Below, in pieces: positions 23,835 through 36,774 of a stretch of DNA of 64,000 nucleotides (position 1 is its first letter; the number at the start of each line of letters is the position of its first letter). The stretch is from contig JAMKCH010056606.1 of NCBI GenBank assembly GCA_023653785.1, positions 45,319 through 109,318 on the forward strand, read 5' to 3'. Position numbers and translations under genes: made by a program. This stretch comes from Ophioderma brevispina (lineage: Eukaryota; Echinodermata; Ophiuroidea; Amphilepidida; Ophiodermatidae). Below the pieces are notes generated by a model. The model ran no database searches. It was not told where the DNA came from and saw nothing but the letters and a program-made list of their open reading frames with translations.

Positions 23835-24539
23835 ACCTCAGTGGGGTTAAATTCGGGAACTCAATTCTAGATTTAATTTGTATAGCAGCTATTGATTAAA
23901 ACGTGAAGACCACTCTCTCCATGGTTCATTTGACATGGACAAATGAATCATGGGCGCTTGAACAAGTTTATGCTGCTGTCTCCAAATTGCATTTTCTGTC
24001 TAGTAATTAATTAGTTGTAAGGTCTCTAACAATTTGGCATATAGGCCACGATTTAAGATCAATATGTAACAATAATATGTGTATTTTAATTGGATATTTT
24101 GGGAAACTAACAGTATCGCCAGAAGAGTACCGGTGTGAAAGCAGATATAGTCCGGCGGGAGCCACAGTCCGGGGCTCCATAGACGATAACGGAATAAAGC
24201 GTGAAACTAATGTTGCGTAAAGAGTCAACTGAATCGATTGCCCTATTGTTCACCATTGTTCCCGGACTATGAGTACGCCGGACTCTAATTACTTCTACAC
24301 CGGATCAAAAAATCACATCTTTATTATCTAATTATTTTGGGTTTTTTTTTGTTTTCTAAATATACTTTCGAGTTGTTGTCGTCGTTGTTCTGCAATATAA
24401 ATTCTGTCCGTCATTTGCAGTTGTCATTTCGATAATAATATGCAACAGACATTCTAACCATTCCTCCCCGACACGTTTAAGCGTTATTTATGGTAGCATT
24501 TGTTAGTGCTTGCGACACCCTGGTAATTTGTAGGTGTAG
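23835..24539 (+). repeat. Duplication 1, right copy
   Basis: Repeat of 23289-23813, carrying the CCGG-flanked MITE (24134-24299) that the left copy lacks. After 24539 the sequence continues into unique DNA. Such high identity with one insertion difference is what two alleles of one locus would look like. Confidence 0.9.
24134..24299. mobile_element. CCGG-flanked MITE, copy 1
   Basis: 166 bp with TGTGAAAGC and TGTAGAAGT inverted ends and internal ATAGTCCGGCGGGAG and CGGACTATGAGTACGCCGG blocks. The empty site is visible in the left copy of the surrounding duplication: GTACCGGATC there becomes GTACCGG, element, CCGGATC here. The target duplication is therefore CCGG, unless the element ends are read as GGTGT/ACACC with no duplication. 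The relative at 29262-29426 lies in the opposite orientation. Confidence 0.85.
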
Positions 24540-25292
24540 ATCGACAGTACGTGTCTATGTTACGCCATATGGTCCAGGACTTGATTGGTGACCTGTCAAT
24601 GTAGCGCGAATGTCTAGACTGGGCGATAAGGAGGTGTTCACTGTGATTGGTACAACACTGTCCTTTTAAAAACCACGATATTTGTAACTAAATACATACA
24701 CTTAAAGAAATGGAATGAAAAATAAATACAATGTCCTGCAACATTATTGTTAAGTGCAGCCAATAACGATGTCTTATAGACGCTCATTCCCGTGAGGCCG
24801 TTTATTATATGCAATTACTGTAATTGCTGGGCTGTTATTTACATCTATGACTTTAATGACGTTATATGTAACATTTGTTTCAACAACCAGAGGGTCAAAA
24901 AAATATTGAGGATGAGATCGCCTTTGTACTGAACTGTCGAGATGATGCAAACGAGGCACTCTCGTAAAAGAGAGTGCCTGTGTTTCGGATTAGCAGGGAG
25001 AAGGGAGTGATGAATTACACCTGGACCACATTGTATATGTTCAGGTGGGTGTATTGTTCGACCCTCAAATATGGCTGCTATTCCGAAACATGGGCACTCT
25101 CTTTGTCACTTTCACGTGATTTTGCGAGAAAATGGAAGAAACCTATAAATCTTGACATATAAATAAAGAGATCATTCATTGATAAAGCCCATGAAGACGA
25201 TGAGAAATTATCAAATCAAATTTAGAAACAGCAATTTCTACACTATTGTAGTTTTGGCGCAGTAGTGGTTAAAAGAAGCCTTTTGGACACAC
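24540..25292. other. Non-coding stretch with a short hairpin
   Basis: No gene recognised. A perfect 10 bp-stem hairpin (AGGCACTCTC, loop GTAAAA, GAGAGTGCCT) lies at about 24953-24978. Confidence 0.5.
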
Positions 25293-26448
25293 CGTCGGCC
25301 GTGTCACATAGTGACGTATTTGCAAATACGCATTTCGAGAAAAACGGCTTTGAAGATGTTACGATCTTAAAGCGGCACTGGCACATTTTCACAAAATATG
25401 AAATTTCTTCAATTTGCTCTCAAATGATAGTCTAGGCCATTGGAAGAACAGAGATATATTTTACACATAAAAATAACATACCCCAAAACAGATAGGGACA
25501 TTGATTTGAGGATAAAGACATCCAGGTAATTTGTAGGCCAACTTTTAAGTTTTCCATAACGTTAATCAACAAATGTGTATATTACATGAATATTTTTGAT
25601 TCGTACTCACTGATATTAAAACCACAAAGCTTATAGACCGGTCAAACAGTGTGCATAGCGTGGGAAACATGCACACGGCGTGCCTGTTCTTGTGTTAAAC
25701 GCAATTTTCGTCGTCTGCTGAATTAAACGTCGCCGGCGACGTTAAATTACAAAATCGTTCTGTTTACCCATAAGGAAGCTGATTTGGTCTTAATCATTTC
25801 GGGTGAGGGCTTTTGTATATAAAAGCTTTACAACCATGCAAAAATATCGATTTTGAAAAATATTGAGGGCGCACTATTTTTTAAATGTGCCAGTGTCTCT
25901 TCAATTCGCTCTATACTGTTAATTAAAACATAAAACCTAGTGGAAATCGCCAAAATAAGTAAAATCTAAAATATATTTAATCAATGTCCCATTTATTTTG
26001 ATATGCGAAAAAAGTATGTCAAATAAAATACGTCACTATGTGAAAACAACAAAATAGTATAAATAACAAATGCCTCGCAAATACGCCGTGATGTGACGCG
26101 TTTGCGCAAATACGTCTCTTTGTGAAAAGGACAAAAATAGCAACTCTAAAGTGATCTGATAAATACGTCGCACAAATACGTTACTATGTGTAATGGCGAA
26201 TACTTCAAAATGCAGATTCGGTGCTATGGACCTGCGCAGAATAGATTTTCGACAAATACGTCGTTTATGTGATGCGGACAATTTAAGGTTTTGCAAATAC
26301 GTAATAATTAGTTAATTAATATTTTTCCAATTACGCCATTTTGAGGTTTCAAATTTGGTGAAGTTGTAGAATAGTACAAAACAAACGTATATGCCAAATA
26401 TCTAAAAAAATCCAAAATGTCGAATGTCACTATGTGGCGCGGCCGACG
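25293..26448. mobile_element. 1.16 kb TIR element with internal motif array
   Basis: The inverted ends are left CGTCGGCCGTGTCACATAGT and, as the right end's complement, CGTCGGCCGCGCCACATAGT. The motif CAAATACGTCACTATGTG and variants recur inside: at 25304-25321 (inverted), 26026-26042, 26077-26097, 26106-26124, 26161-26190, 26252-26271 and 26293-26302, then again in the right end. Such subterminal repeats are typical transposase-binding arrays. No transposase is encoded. It contains a nested element at 25370-25901. Confidence 0.75.
25370..25901. mobile_element. Nested MITE inside the 25293-26448 element
   Basis: The left end AGCGGCACTGGCACATTT and right-end complement AGAGACACTGGCACATTT share a 13 bp CACTGGCACATTT block. 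The position between the left end and the motif array of the outer element indicates insertion into it. The exact target duplication was not resolved. Confidence 0.6.
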
Positions 26449-27515
26449 ATATGGTGATATACATAGTCAATAAATTATGCATTCTTAAACAGCTGTGAAG
26501 ATCCATAATTTCAGTGATTCCTACCCGTCTCTCAATTAACAATCACAAGAACTATATAAAAGAACCTGGCCCGACCTCCTTCTTCCAATTGGTATAACCT
26601 CTCTCTCTCTGTTAGCCAAATTGCCATTTAAAGGAACAACCAGCAATTTCTGTACAAAATCTTCCCAAATGCGTCACTAAATAACCAACAGAGCATAAGC
26701 AGGAGTCAATTTGATCAAAACAGCTCAAGCTTATTTAATCATGTTCTGTAAACGTGTTAATTGCTGGTCCTCGTGTTGACCATCTCGACCGCCCGCGTTC
26801 GTATTAACCATAGTTATCGAATTCGACAGCCTCTTGCAACAGCGAGAATTTAATTCTAGCGTCATGTTAAATAACAGATTTTGTATTTATTAGATCGATT
26901 TCACGTTTGCATTTACACGATTTATTGGCACATTCCAAAGATGTCAATATCCGAATTTTAGCGAATTTTAGGTTGTCACTGGCTTAGCTAATTTCTGACC
27001 AGAGTATTTAAACTATATTACCTTTAATTTCCAAGCTTACTGCCTGTTTTGCACGTATTTTTGTACTCAGAACGATTTTTACTTCAACTTCAATATGTTG
27101 CTACGTGATTCAATATCGTCTTTCACAGATTGAAATGCACCATTTTTTTTATTTGTACCGTTTCTACTTTCTAAATTTTGAAAATAGCTCCTTTTGGTTG
27201 TAGTACGGAAGTAAAATACAGATATTCTGCCTTTATCACGCTGATTATTTCCTTTCGAAACAATCTTCCATAGTCCACTCCTTTTCGCCTTGACTGAAAC
27301 GGCATTCATTGGCTTGATTTAGGGTTGAATTTGTTGCAATCTAGCAGGCCACTTTCAGTGACCACATCATTGTAAGCATTCCACACACAGTCCCACCCAC
27401 CATGCGTCGCCTCTTTAAGGCAAAATGGCTGCTTCGCCGTTCTAATTTGGATCCTTATACTCCTCTGGATCCGCCACTGGACAACACAGTACTTTTCTAC
27501 TTCTTTTCCAATATA
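26449..27515. other. Non-coding stretch
   Basis: No gene recognised. Minus-strand open frames of 76-93 codons at 27079-27587 show no family motif. Confidence 0.4.
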
Positions 27516-27800
27516 TATACCTCTTAACAGATAATCACAGATCCTAGAGCTATACTTTACTTTCAACGGCCTCCCGATACTTGACAATGGCTTGAACTTT
27601 GATTCAAAATGGTCATCTGAGTACGTTGGTGATGTAGCGATTAATGAGCAACAGACGTGTAATGAATCGAGAGGCCTGACACACGCATGATCAGGGTGGG
27701 GGAGTACTCAGGTTTTGATCATGGAATAGAGGCGATACTTGACAGCAATTTTAGAAAATAAATCGTAGAAATGGAACCGGTGTGGCAGGAGATATAGTCC
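27516..27800 (+). repeat. Duplication 2, left copy (T20 joint at 27801-27820)
   Basis: By eye identical to 28183-28467 at a constant offset of 667. It ends inside a CCGG-flanked MITE (after ATATAGTCC), where 20 T follow. Then come 361 bases found nowhere else in the window, then the second copy. Confidence 0.92.
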
Positions 27801-28182
27801 TTTTTTTTTTTTTTTTTTTTAAAGCACACACCAAAGTAATGCTGATCATAAAGACAATGTTCACACTTTATTTACCATATTGGAGTTCAAATGGGATTGG
27901 CAATGCCTTTAGTAGGTTCAATAGTCAATCAATAACTTCAAATTTTCCCTCTATCTTACAAATGCAACCAACAACCAATGCAAATCGGACCAATCCGATT
28001 TTGCCCTCTCCTTTTTGACGAAGTATATCTTTTGTTCTACATATCGGTGTGGAATGAAATAAACGGCAAATAAAAGCTTATTTTATTGGCTTCAAAAGAA
28101 TACCAAACAGAGACCCATGCGTATTTTTCTTTTACCCAAAATGTCCTTGTCCCGAGTGTTAACATTTTTTTGGGACAGCCTG

Positions 28183-28467
28183 TATACCTCTTAACAGATA
28201 ATCACAGATCCTAGAGCTATACTTTACTTTCAACGGCCTCCCGATACTTGACAATGGCTTGAACTTTGATTCAAAATGGTCATCTGAGTACGTTGGTGAT
28301 GTAGCGATTAATGAGCAACAGACGTGTAATGAATCGAGAGGCCTGACACACGCATGATCAGGGTGGGGGAGTACTCAGGTTTTGATCATGGAATAGAGGC
28401 GATACTTGACAGCAATTTTAGAAAATAAATCGTAGAAATGGAACCGGTGTGGCAGGAGATATAGTCC
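28183..28467 (+). repeat. Duplication 2, right copy
   Basis: Repeat of 27516-27800; here the MITE continues intact to 28582. The intervening unique stretch 27821-28182 begins right after the T20 run. Confidence 0.92.
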
Positions 28468-28582
28468 TTCGGACTCATAGTCCACCTACAATGGTAAAGA
28501 ATAGGGCACTCGATTCTGCACGCTTTATTCCAATGTCATCTATGGAGGCTGGACTATGACTCCGGGTCGACCATAATTAACA
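28448..28582. mobile_element. CCGG-flanked MITE, copy 2
   Basis: 135 bp with TGTGGCAGGAGATATAGTCC at the left and a TGTTAATTATGG-type complement at the right, flanked by CCGG at 28444-28447 and 28583-28586. It shares the central AGGGCACTCGATT, GCTTTATTCC and CGGACTC/GGACTATGA blocks with the other copies. A truncated twin ends at the T20 joint at 27800. Confidence 0.8.
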
Positions 28583-29261
28583 CCGGCATTTAAAACCCAA
28601 GGCACTTAATGTCAGTGCTATTTTAAATTACTAACTCGTCTCAAATTTGGCGAAATATACAACAATGCTCATATTTTGTTGTCACAAATGTTCCTGTATT
28701 TGTGTAAATTTAAAAAAAATGGTTGAATTCCGGCCACTGAGAAAAGGGTCATTATATCTAACTGAAATTGCGACCTCTTTCTAACTATTCATCACAAAAC
28801 GTATGTTTTCCAAGTACTTATTTGCCCTGCTCTGATAGAGTGTTAACAGTTAAAGTAAAGATATCCAATTCCAACAACATCGACCTATACAGCTACTAGA
28901 TATAATTGAAGAAGCCAAGATCAAGAAAACGAATACCAGTTTAAATGCTACGCGGAAATTACTTCCAGTACCTGTGTCTAAACAACTGACAACTTTCTCA
29001 ACTTTATAGAGCAATATCCGTACAGCATTAATTACAAGGTAAATTACCCTTGAAATTAAACGGGGCCAGATCCCTTGGTTCATCCTAAGGTGGTATTAAA
29101 GGATAATTAAGACTCAAAAAGCACATTCAGGAACTTGCATGATCTGGAAAAAAAAAACCCAACAGATCTTCAGGTTTCGCATGCTTTTTAATACATGCAA
29201 ATCATATATTGCGTTCAAAAGTTATCATCATTTTTAGTTAAGCTCTCATTGCGAATGCAGG

Positions 29262-29426
29262 TGTAGAAGTAATTATAGTCCGGCGTACTCACAGTCCGGC
29301 TACAACGGTAAGGAATAGGGCACTCAATTCAGTTGACTCTTTACGCAACATTAGTTTCACGCTTTATTCCGTTATCGTCTATGGAGCCCGGACTATGGCT
29401 CCCGCCGGACTATAGTTGCTTTCACA
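29262..29426. mobile_element. CCGG-family MITE, copy 3
   Basis: 165 bp, the same family as 24134-24299 but inverted: TGTAGAAGTAATTATAGTCC at the left and CTATAGTTGCTTTCACA at the right. The flanks are GCAGG and CCGCC, so an intact CCGG duplication is not seen. It is close in sequence to copy 1 over the whole length. Confidence 0.8.
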
Positions 29427-29974
29427 CCGCCTTCAAAACAATAAAACCAACAAAAAAGAAGAAATCAAATACAATTGTTTTTCGACCAGCAATTTGTTAA
29501 CAGTGCTCCTTTTAAAATTCATAATATGTGAAAGATACATATTCATCAACTCTCTAATACTGTCAAAATGATGATTTTTCCATATAGGTTGTGAATCGAT
29601 GCTTATTCCATATACCATATATCATGGCGACAGTCATAACTTTGGTTAGGAGCGTCCTCGTGAACTACTTTTGGTCTCAAACTTAAAGCTATTGAAAATA
29701 ACTATGCAATTAACCACTAAAAATTAAGTTTTCTGGTACACAATATAAATGGCATCCAATACATTGATTAGCAAATTTCAATGCCATTAATATTCATGAG
29801 CGTATTTTACTCTTGCTATCGATTTCCATACACAAAACTTTTTGTTGATTACGCAGATCTTTTAAAGGTCTTTGCTATAACTGCTGGCGTTTTTAATGTA
29901 ATACGAAACCATATATGTGTGGTTACCATGGCAAACAAAAAATAAGGATATGAATATTTTTAGCAGTAAGTAAT
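29427..29974. other. Non-coding stretch
   Basis: AT-rich, nothing recognised. Confidence 0.4.
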
Positions 29975-31196
29975 ACCATATTGAAGTTTCAAACATGATG
30001 ATCCCATTCTCAGACGGAACCAGAATGGTTTTAGCAAAGGCATATCAACACTACCCGAGTAGATACTTGCCCTGAGAAGGATCATAGAAGAGTTGAGAAT
30101 TTCCAAGAGAAAAGCTTCAATTGTGTTTGTAGACTTCTCCAAGGCCTTTGACAGCAGTGTCAACAGGGATGTAATACTGCATATTCTCACCAACTACGGT
30201 GTCCCAGATGAGACTGTCAAAGCAATTGCCATCATGTATGAGAACCCATCTAGCTTTGTGCAGACCATATGGACCCACAAAGGTGTTCCTAACTACTGGA
30301 ATCCTCCAAGGAGATACTCTTGTTCCCTATCTCTTTGTAATCGTGGTTGATTACATCCTCAGACAGAGTCTTGACATCATGAACGACAAGGGACTCACCA
30401 TCAAACCCAAGCGTTCTAGAGGTCACCAAAGTCAGAATCTCACAGACCTTGACTACGCGGATGATCTAGTTCTAACAGCCGATCTGATATTTGATGTACA
30501 AGATCTACTAACATCACTTGAGAATGCTGCAGACAAAGTGCTACATCTAAATGCCAAGAAGACAATATAATGACCGTCAATGAGGAAGACAATCATTAAC
30601 CCATGTGCACTACAGACTGTACCCAACTCAAAGAGGTCAGGGACTTGAAGTACCCAGGGTCCTATGTTGCCGACAGTAAAAAAGACTTCCTGACGCAAAG
30701 AACAAGCTTGGAATGCCTGCAAAATAAACTACACTACTTATAGCAATCTGGTATCTCCAATTCAACCAAGCTGAAGTTCTTCAGAGCCTGTGTGCAGAGT
30801 GTCCTGTTATGTGGATCTGAGACCTGGACCATGAAGAAAGAGCTACAGGATAAACTGGATGGCACTACACAAGGCTTCTTATGTGAGTACCAAACATATC
30901 CTGGTGTGAGCGCATAACCAAAGCGCAGCTATATGGAGATATCCCTCCAATATCATCTTCTGTTACCAAACGCCGAGCACGATTTGCCGGTCACTGTCAT
31001 CGTGCGATTGATCAAGTAGTCTCAGACGTCACATGTTGGAAGTTACCATGTCCGAATAGGGGCGTCGCCCCTTTAACTACACTGATGTGATTGCTCGAGA
31101 CATCGAGCAGGATCCATCCGACATCCCAAACTAATAATGACGGACAGGGACATTTGACGCTACATGGTGAACAGCATCTCGGCTGCGGCCGCTAGA
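29975..31196 (+). mobile_element. 5'-truncated LINE, RT and C-terminal region
   Basis: Same family as 9101-11815, opposite strand. The RT palm shows 'FVDFSKAFDS' (about 30125-30155) and, in another frame, 'GILQGDTLVPYLF' and 'LTDLDYADDLVLTADL' (about 30435-30485) with the catalytic YADD intact. A frameshift lies near 30290-30300 and further breaks follow 30570. Downstream, 'CGSETWT' and 'RRARFAGHCHRA'-like fragments are the usual C-terminal region. It ends at GCTGCGGCCGCTAGAT, matching the 3' end of the other copy. It is inactive and lacks the endonuclease. Confidence 0.88.
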
Positions 31197-34100
31197 TCAA
31201 TTTCATTATCATTCTCTTGATTCAAATCAGAAAAGCAATAATCTATTATCAAGTATAAACTGGACATTTGGACGTTTTAATTGACGTCAATCTAATGACT
31301 TATATCCCTAACCTCCCTTAACTGCATTGTTTTGAACTTTTGAACTCACGGAGCGGACCCCTGCCTTGTTTTAGGGGGACATTGCCTAGATCTAACCAGA
31401 AAAATAACACTACCTCCCTTTTTGCGGTGATCGTCAGGTTGGTATTCACTTTTCCGAAAAGGACGTTAGGCATATAAGAAAGCCATATCAACTATCCGTC
31501 AGCTGTAACACTATAAGATTTCCTCCTGTGTGAAAGAATTAAGATTTGGCCATCATATTTTTGTCAAGTTTTGAGATACTTTTGCTTATGTACATATCTG
31601 TAGTTTGATCGACTTTCCTATGATATGCCCAATCAGAAAAGAAAATTCATGCATGGGTGACCACGTACCTAAGATATAAAATAATTGGGTCTCTAAAATC
31701 GAAAGGGTTACCATGTTCAGGCAGGTTACAACACCACATGCATTTTCATTGAACTCGTCACCCGCTAAGACGAAACGTATAGTAGGTGTAAGATACCTAT
31801 GAATACTAAAACTGTTCATGTGTTGAATTCCATGAGACATGTGAGATGAGTAGGCATGAAGTAGACTAACTAAATCAGCATAGTTAAAAAACATCTTTAT
31901 ATTAGAATCGTATTCAACAATAGCCACAAAAGCAATCAATTTATAGCCATAAAACTAAGACCATAAGAGATGTTGTCCTATTAAGACCACGTCTAAACCT
32001 GAACTAAAGGGTAAACCTTTCTTATATTGGCGGGACTCATTTACCCATTTACTAAAGTGACTAGGAAGAATACATTGTTGGTAGCAAAGAGTATTTTTTC
32101 AATATTAAATTCTACGTTTTAAAAAATTCTAAACAAAACATGCTAACTAACCATTAACGCGATTAAGCAAATTTCGGGAGACTTTAGGATGGCGTTTTGC
32201 GAATTTATCATTGAAATTGCCAAAATTCTACACATTTCTACGATGGTCTTTGACATGTCTGGCGATGGCCTATGGCCTGGTTTTTATCCAGTTCAAACTG
32301 TTGCTTGCATTGTGTTGAGCAGTAAATATGCAATAAGCAACGATCACGTACAACTACTTCCAAATCAATGTTGCTCGGTGTGTGATTTCAGCACAACCAC
32401 AAATAGCTTCAACTATGTAAGCACCTCGCGCAGAATTATCTCTCAAGCAATTCGAAACTGCAACACAACAAAACCGTTGAATAATTGAAAAGCATGTGAA
32501 AGCTGTGTTAATTCATTTGATGTCTTATCGTTCAGTACAATTTCAATGTTCCAGGCACGTCTCGCTTTGAAAGTTTAATGCAAGATACACGTTTATTGTG
32601 GCATGTTAATATTATAGTTTTGTCACCCTGTAAGTGAGACGTTGAGTTAACATGCGTGTCCTATTTTTTTCGCTCTCACCCTGAAACTTCTGTGTAGCTC
32701 GCAATACAGTCCAGAAAGGACGTGATAAGCAGAACTGTAATAATAAATTCTGAAGGCTATGTGTTTAGCTTTTGTCAATAATTCAGCACACATGACCCTA
32801 TCGGATAGAGTTATCTTGCTCATCGCGTGCACATATAGTATTCAGTGCGTGTACCAGGCTACACCGACTACTAATAACACATTACGAACGGTACTAGTTT
32901 ACGACTCAACCAAATGAACATTATTTTAAAATCTTCAAAAGAATTTGGTCAAGATTTTGCAATTTTAAGAAATAATTCCAAATCAACCTTATGAATAAAT
33001 TCAAGCGTGTATAAAAGATCAATAAAAAGATTTCTGGTGTTTGACCAGCGTTAGCTTTGATGCCATTCCTTCCCACGTGACTTTGCGAGCTACTTATGTG
33101 TTAATGCTATGGAGACTTGTCGCGCAAAGAAATAATAAGCGAATTCCTCTTAGATGGCTTACACTCCCAGGTGAAAGCTTCAAGAAATCAAAATATTCGG
33201 TTTCAGACGACGGCTGCAGAATTGAATTCAAATATGATGCAAAGCCAGCAATTTCAAAAGAATTGATAGAGTATTACTGACGCACGCCGGAATCTTCATG
33301 GATAAATGGACATAGGAAACAGATGATTTTGTTTTGATAAAAATGCCATTTATACTCGTTGCATGAATTTAAGGAAACATGTATTGTATCCCTTTCAGTT
33401 AATGCAGGTGGTGTTCTTATATACAAAGATAATAATTGTATTTGCTGTTTAAATTACAATACATTTATAACTGGCTAACTTGCTTGAGATTTCTTGAACC
33501 ATTTATTTGTTTCATCTGATTACACTATGTTAAAGTACAGCGTCGTTGTATTTTAGCTCTCAAGCAATTAGAATTGAGCCAGTTTAACCGAAATGCAACT
33601 AACGTTCGAATTTTAGCAGTTTTCAATTTACCCATGCATCATGTACACTGAACTTTAATTTTGAGCTATGATTGAAGATGGCTTCAGCCAGTCCCTTACT
33701 AGCGGAAACAATTGAAGGCAGACAGTATTGCAGCCTCAGAGGAGCGCCTGCTTTCATAGCCTATTATGGGAATATGGGCAAAAGTCAATTTATTGATTGC
33801 AAAATTCTCAAGCAGCAGACTCCGTTGCATATTTATAAAGACGAAAAAGCTCTTATCATGATGTAGAAGCAACAGTTAATTTCACTAAATCATGTGTTGT
33901 TTTTATAATTAGTCGGTTATGAAGGAAACTGTTGACGCGTAACTTAGTATCTTCCTCTGCGGGCTCCCTAATGTAGCGACCCATAATACATTTGTCAGCC
34001 TATGAAAACACAACATGCTATTGAATCTGCTTCTCTTGGTGTAGGTCTGTGTTGGTGTAGGTAGACAGTCTCGCCAGGTAAAAAGAGGCACAATGTATTG

Positions 34101-34302
34101 GTAATCGCGTAGCGTAGTTTGATATTTTCTGAATCGCATATGAAGTGACCACTATCAAGTATAATATTATAGCAAAGTGGTACTTAATTGATGCAGTGTT
34201 GATGATGCAATGTTGGCGTGATCTAATCTTTAAGAGTGTCTTTTTGTAAATCAGAAACAAGGGCAGATCCAAACCTTGGATAGTTGATTCAACATCAATT
34301 TA
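31197..34302. other. Non-coding stretch
   Basis: No recognised gene. Open frames at 32189-32488 (plus, 99 codons) and 31586-31939 (minus, 117 codons) have no family motifs. Confidence 0.4.
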
Positions 34303-34417
34303 ATGAAAGTAATTCTTACAAAAGAAATATAGAATATAACGGACATGAATTATTATTTGCGACAAATGATAATTCTTGTCCGGTATACTCAGTATTTCTT
34401 TTGTAAGAATTTCATCA
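34303..34417. other. Long imperfect hairpin
   Basis: The left arm (34303-34356) and right arm (34365-34417) are near-complementary over roughly 50 bases, with a short loop around GCGACAAATG. Identical blocks include AATTCTTACAAAAGAAATA and GAATTAT. The size and shape would fit either a tiny foldback element or a microRNA-type precursor. No target duplication is clear. Confidence 0.6.
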
Positions 34418-36774
34418 TATTTGTTTCAATCCTTTGGGCCCTGCAGGCGATTGTAGCCGCTCAGAGTTTTTTTGTTTTCCCGTGGCATTTTTAAAAGGAA
34501 TTTTAGGGTTGTGTGGGTTACGGCAAACAAATTTCTGAAGGTCGCCGTAATACCGTATGCTTATCCTATAGGCTATTTTACTACACAACAAATGCGAATT
34601 ATAGGGATGATGAATAGATACAACTGTAGAAACCAAGGTAATAAATCAGGAATTAATTATCGTAGATGTTTATAATTGACAAATTATTTTAAGTAATGAT
34701 TATTTGAGAGGAATACAAAATAGTTTTTAAACGTTTGACTCATGTTTAGAACTGGTTATAATTTTTTGGCCCCAATACATGCCATGTCGAAAAGAAAAAC
34801 AGGGTTTGAAGATCTAGTCTGTGTGTGCTTGCTGACACGCACATCCATCCAAGAAGTAAAAATTAAAGTTATATATCAGAAAACACTCTATAGATTTCCA
34901 GGACGTTTCAAAGAAAATTTTAAGCCATGTTTTAATCCTATGAAACAGCCTCTAGAAAATAGGAAGACTGGTACATTTTTTTCAGGCAAGATATTTATAG
35001 GTGTATATAATACTAAAGGTGTGGTACCCCTATGTGGATTTTTTGAATTGTCTACTTTGTTATTTTCACGATTTGCTGTGTTAACATGAGATGTTTTGTC
35101 TGTGAAATGGGACATCAATACCATTCTATACGCATAGAATACCATTCTATACGCATAAAGATTTTTCTTTCTGAAAATATATCTCAGTTGTGTTCATTGT
35201 ATCAAAACGGCAAATCAAATTCGTCTAAAATGAAATTGACTTTTTCAAAGTAGAGCTACAGCAAATGTGCTTAGAGCCCTTAATTTTGCTTGGATTGCGC
35301 AGCTGACTTGGTAGATTCAACACATAAGACCACGGCTTTTCAAATGACCGCAGGAATTGGGTTTCTCGTCGGCTATTGATATTTTGTCATGAACATGTTC
35401 TGCTCTATAGGTGTGAGTATATAAAAGTGTATGTGTACTAGTTTTATGAACCATTGTGACATACATTCATCTTTCTGCTCAGTTCAACTTCTTGAAATTT
35501 CAAAACATAAGACTATATGTATGTAAAGAACATACTTTGCTTGTAAATATTGGTCTAATTTGGTGAATTTATTTCTCCAATATAAAGATACTGTTCCAAC
35601 TATACTACACAATAACTTTGATGTTAAAATTGAGTTTTAATCTTTATAGGCATTGTTTTCGTTTTTAAGGTCTTAAAAACTTGAAGTGCTGAAATGTTAC
35701 ACGGTTTCAACACATTAACACGTTTGGTTCTAATTAAATAGAAATATCTGTTGAGCACAGTGCCACAGTCCTAAACACTTGCAACGCTATGATAACATTA
35801 AAGATAATAATCGTCTTCTAAATTTAAATATCAGTGATCCACGCGAAAGCCCGAAAATATTCGAGATTTGCAGGTTAAAAGGAAACGATAGGTCGGTCGA
35901 TTTCCCTAAGGTATTTTTTTTTTCAAATTAAAATTGACATAAATGGAAGAAAACAGCAGTGCTGCATTGGTGAAAAATATTCAGTTGCGTATTCCAGTAA
36001 GTGCCTGTACAGACAGACGTCTCCACATTGACAAAAATATCCAGTTTTATCCAGCATTATGTTGCTTTTTGGTCTTATCACTTACAGGGTATATTGTGAT
36101 ACCTTTGTACTTTTTTTACAAAGTGCAAACATCTAATTTGTGATGTTTTTTCAAAAGATTTTTCTGATTTATAAAACCACCGATAGAGCCTTTATACTAC
36201 TTCAAATAATAGTCTGTCAATGTAAGAAACGTCTTTCCAAAATTTTTCAGATTATTGTACTATCAGAGGTGCAAAAACCCTTCTGCCGTTCTGCGATTAA
36301 GTTCCCTGCACATTTTGTAATGCAGTGTGGTGAAGTGTTAATGGACCTTTAGGCTTTAGAATTAACAAAACCGTATCTTGTTGAGTTTGATACGAGATAC
36401 ATGTAGCTTCTTATTGCTGAAAGATTTTTGGCGTTTGCATCAAGCTAGGGTGCGACCATACCACGTAATTTAAATCATGCCAGATATGAGCCGCAAACAT
36501 GTCATAAAGGTCCTTCCATGTTTATCTCGTATGAACGGTTGATTTTTACTAGAGGGCATAAACAACGTTCATAGCCGAAATCCTATTCATTTCATGAACC
36601 CTAAGTCATTTCTGCTGTATCTGCAATGCAGTGACTTGCACTTGCAGTTATTGTACTGCACTCCACTTTAAAATACTGTATTGCAGTACCGCGATAAGGT
36701 TGCATCCATTATAAATGAATATGCAGTGGATTATGTTGAGTTGCAGTGGAAAGTGATCGATATATCGACAGTGC
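34418..36774. other. Non-coding stretch
   Basis: No recognised gene. A 23-base tandem duplication containing CATTCTATACGCATA lies at about 35119-35157. The open frame 34742-35089 (plus, 115 codons) has no family motif. Confidence 0.4.

Noticed and set aside
26036..26296. 86-codon minus-strand frame
   Set aside because: Produced by the repeated motif array of the TIR element at 25293-26448.
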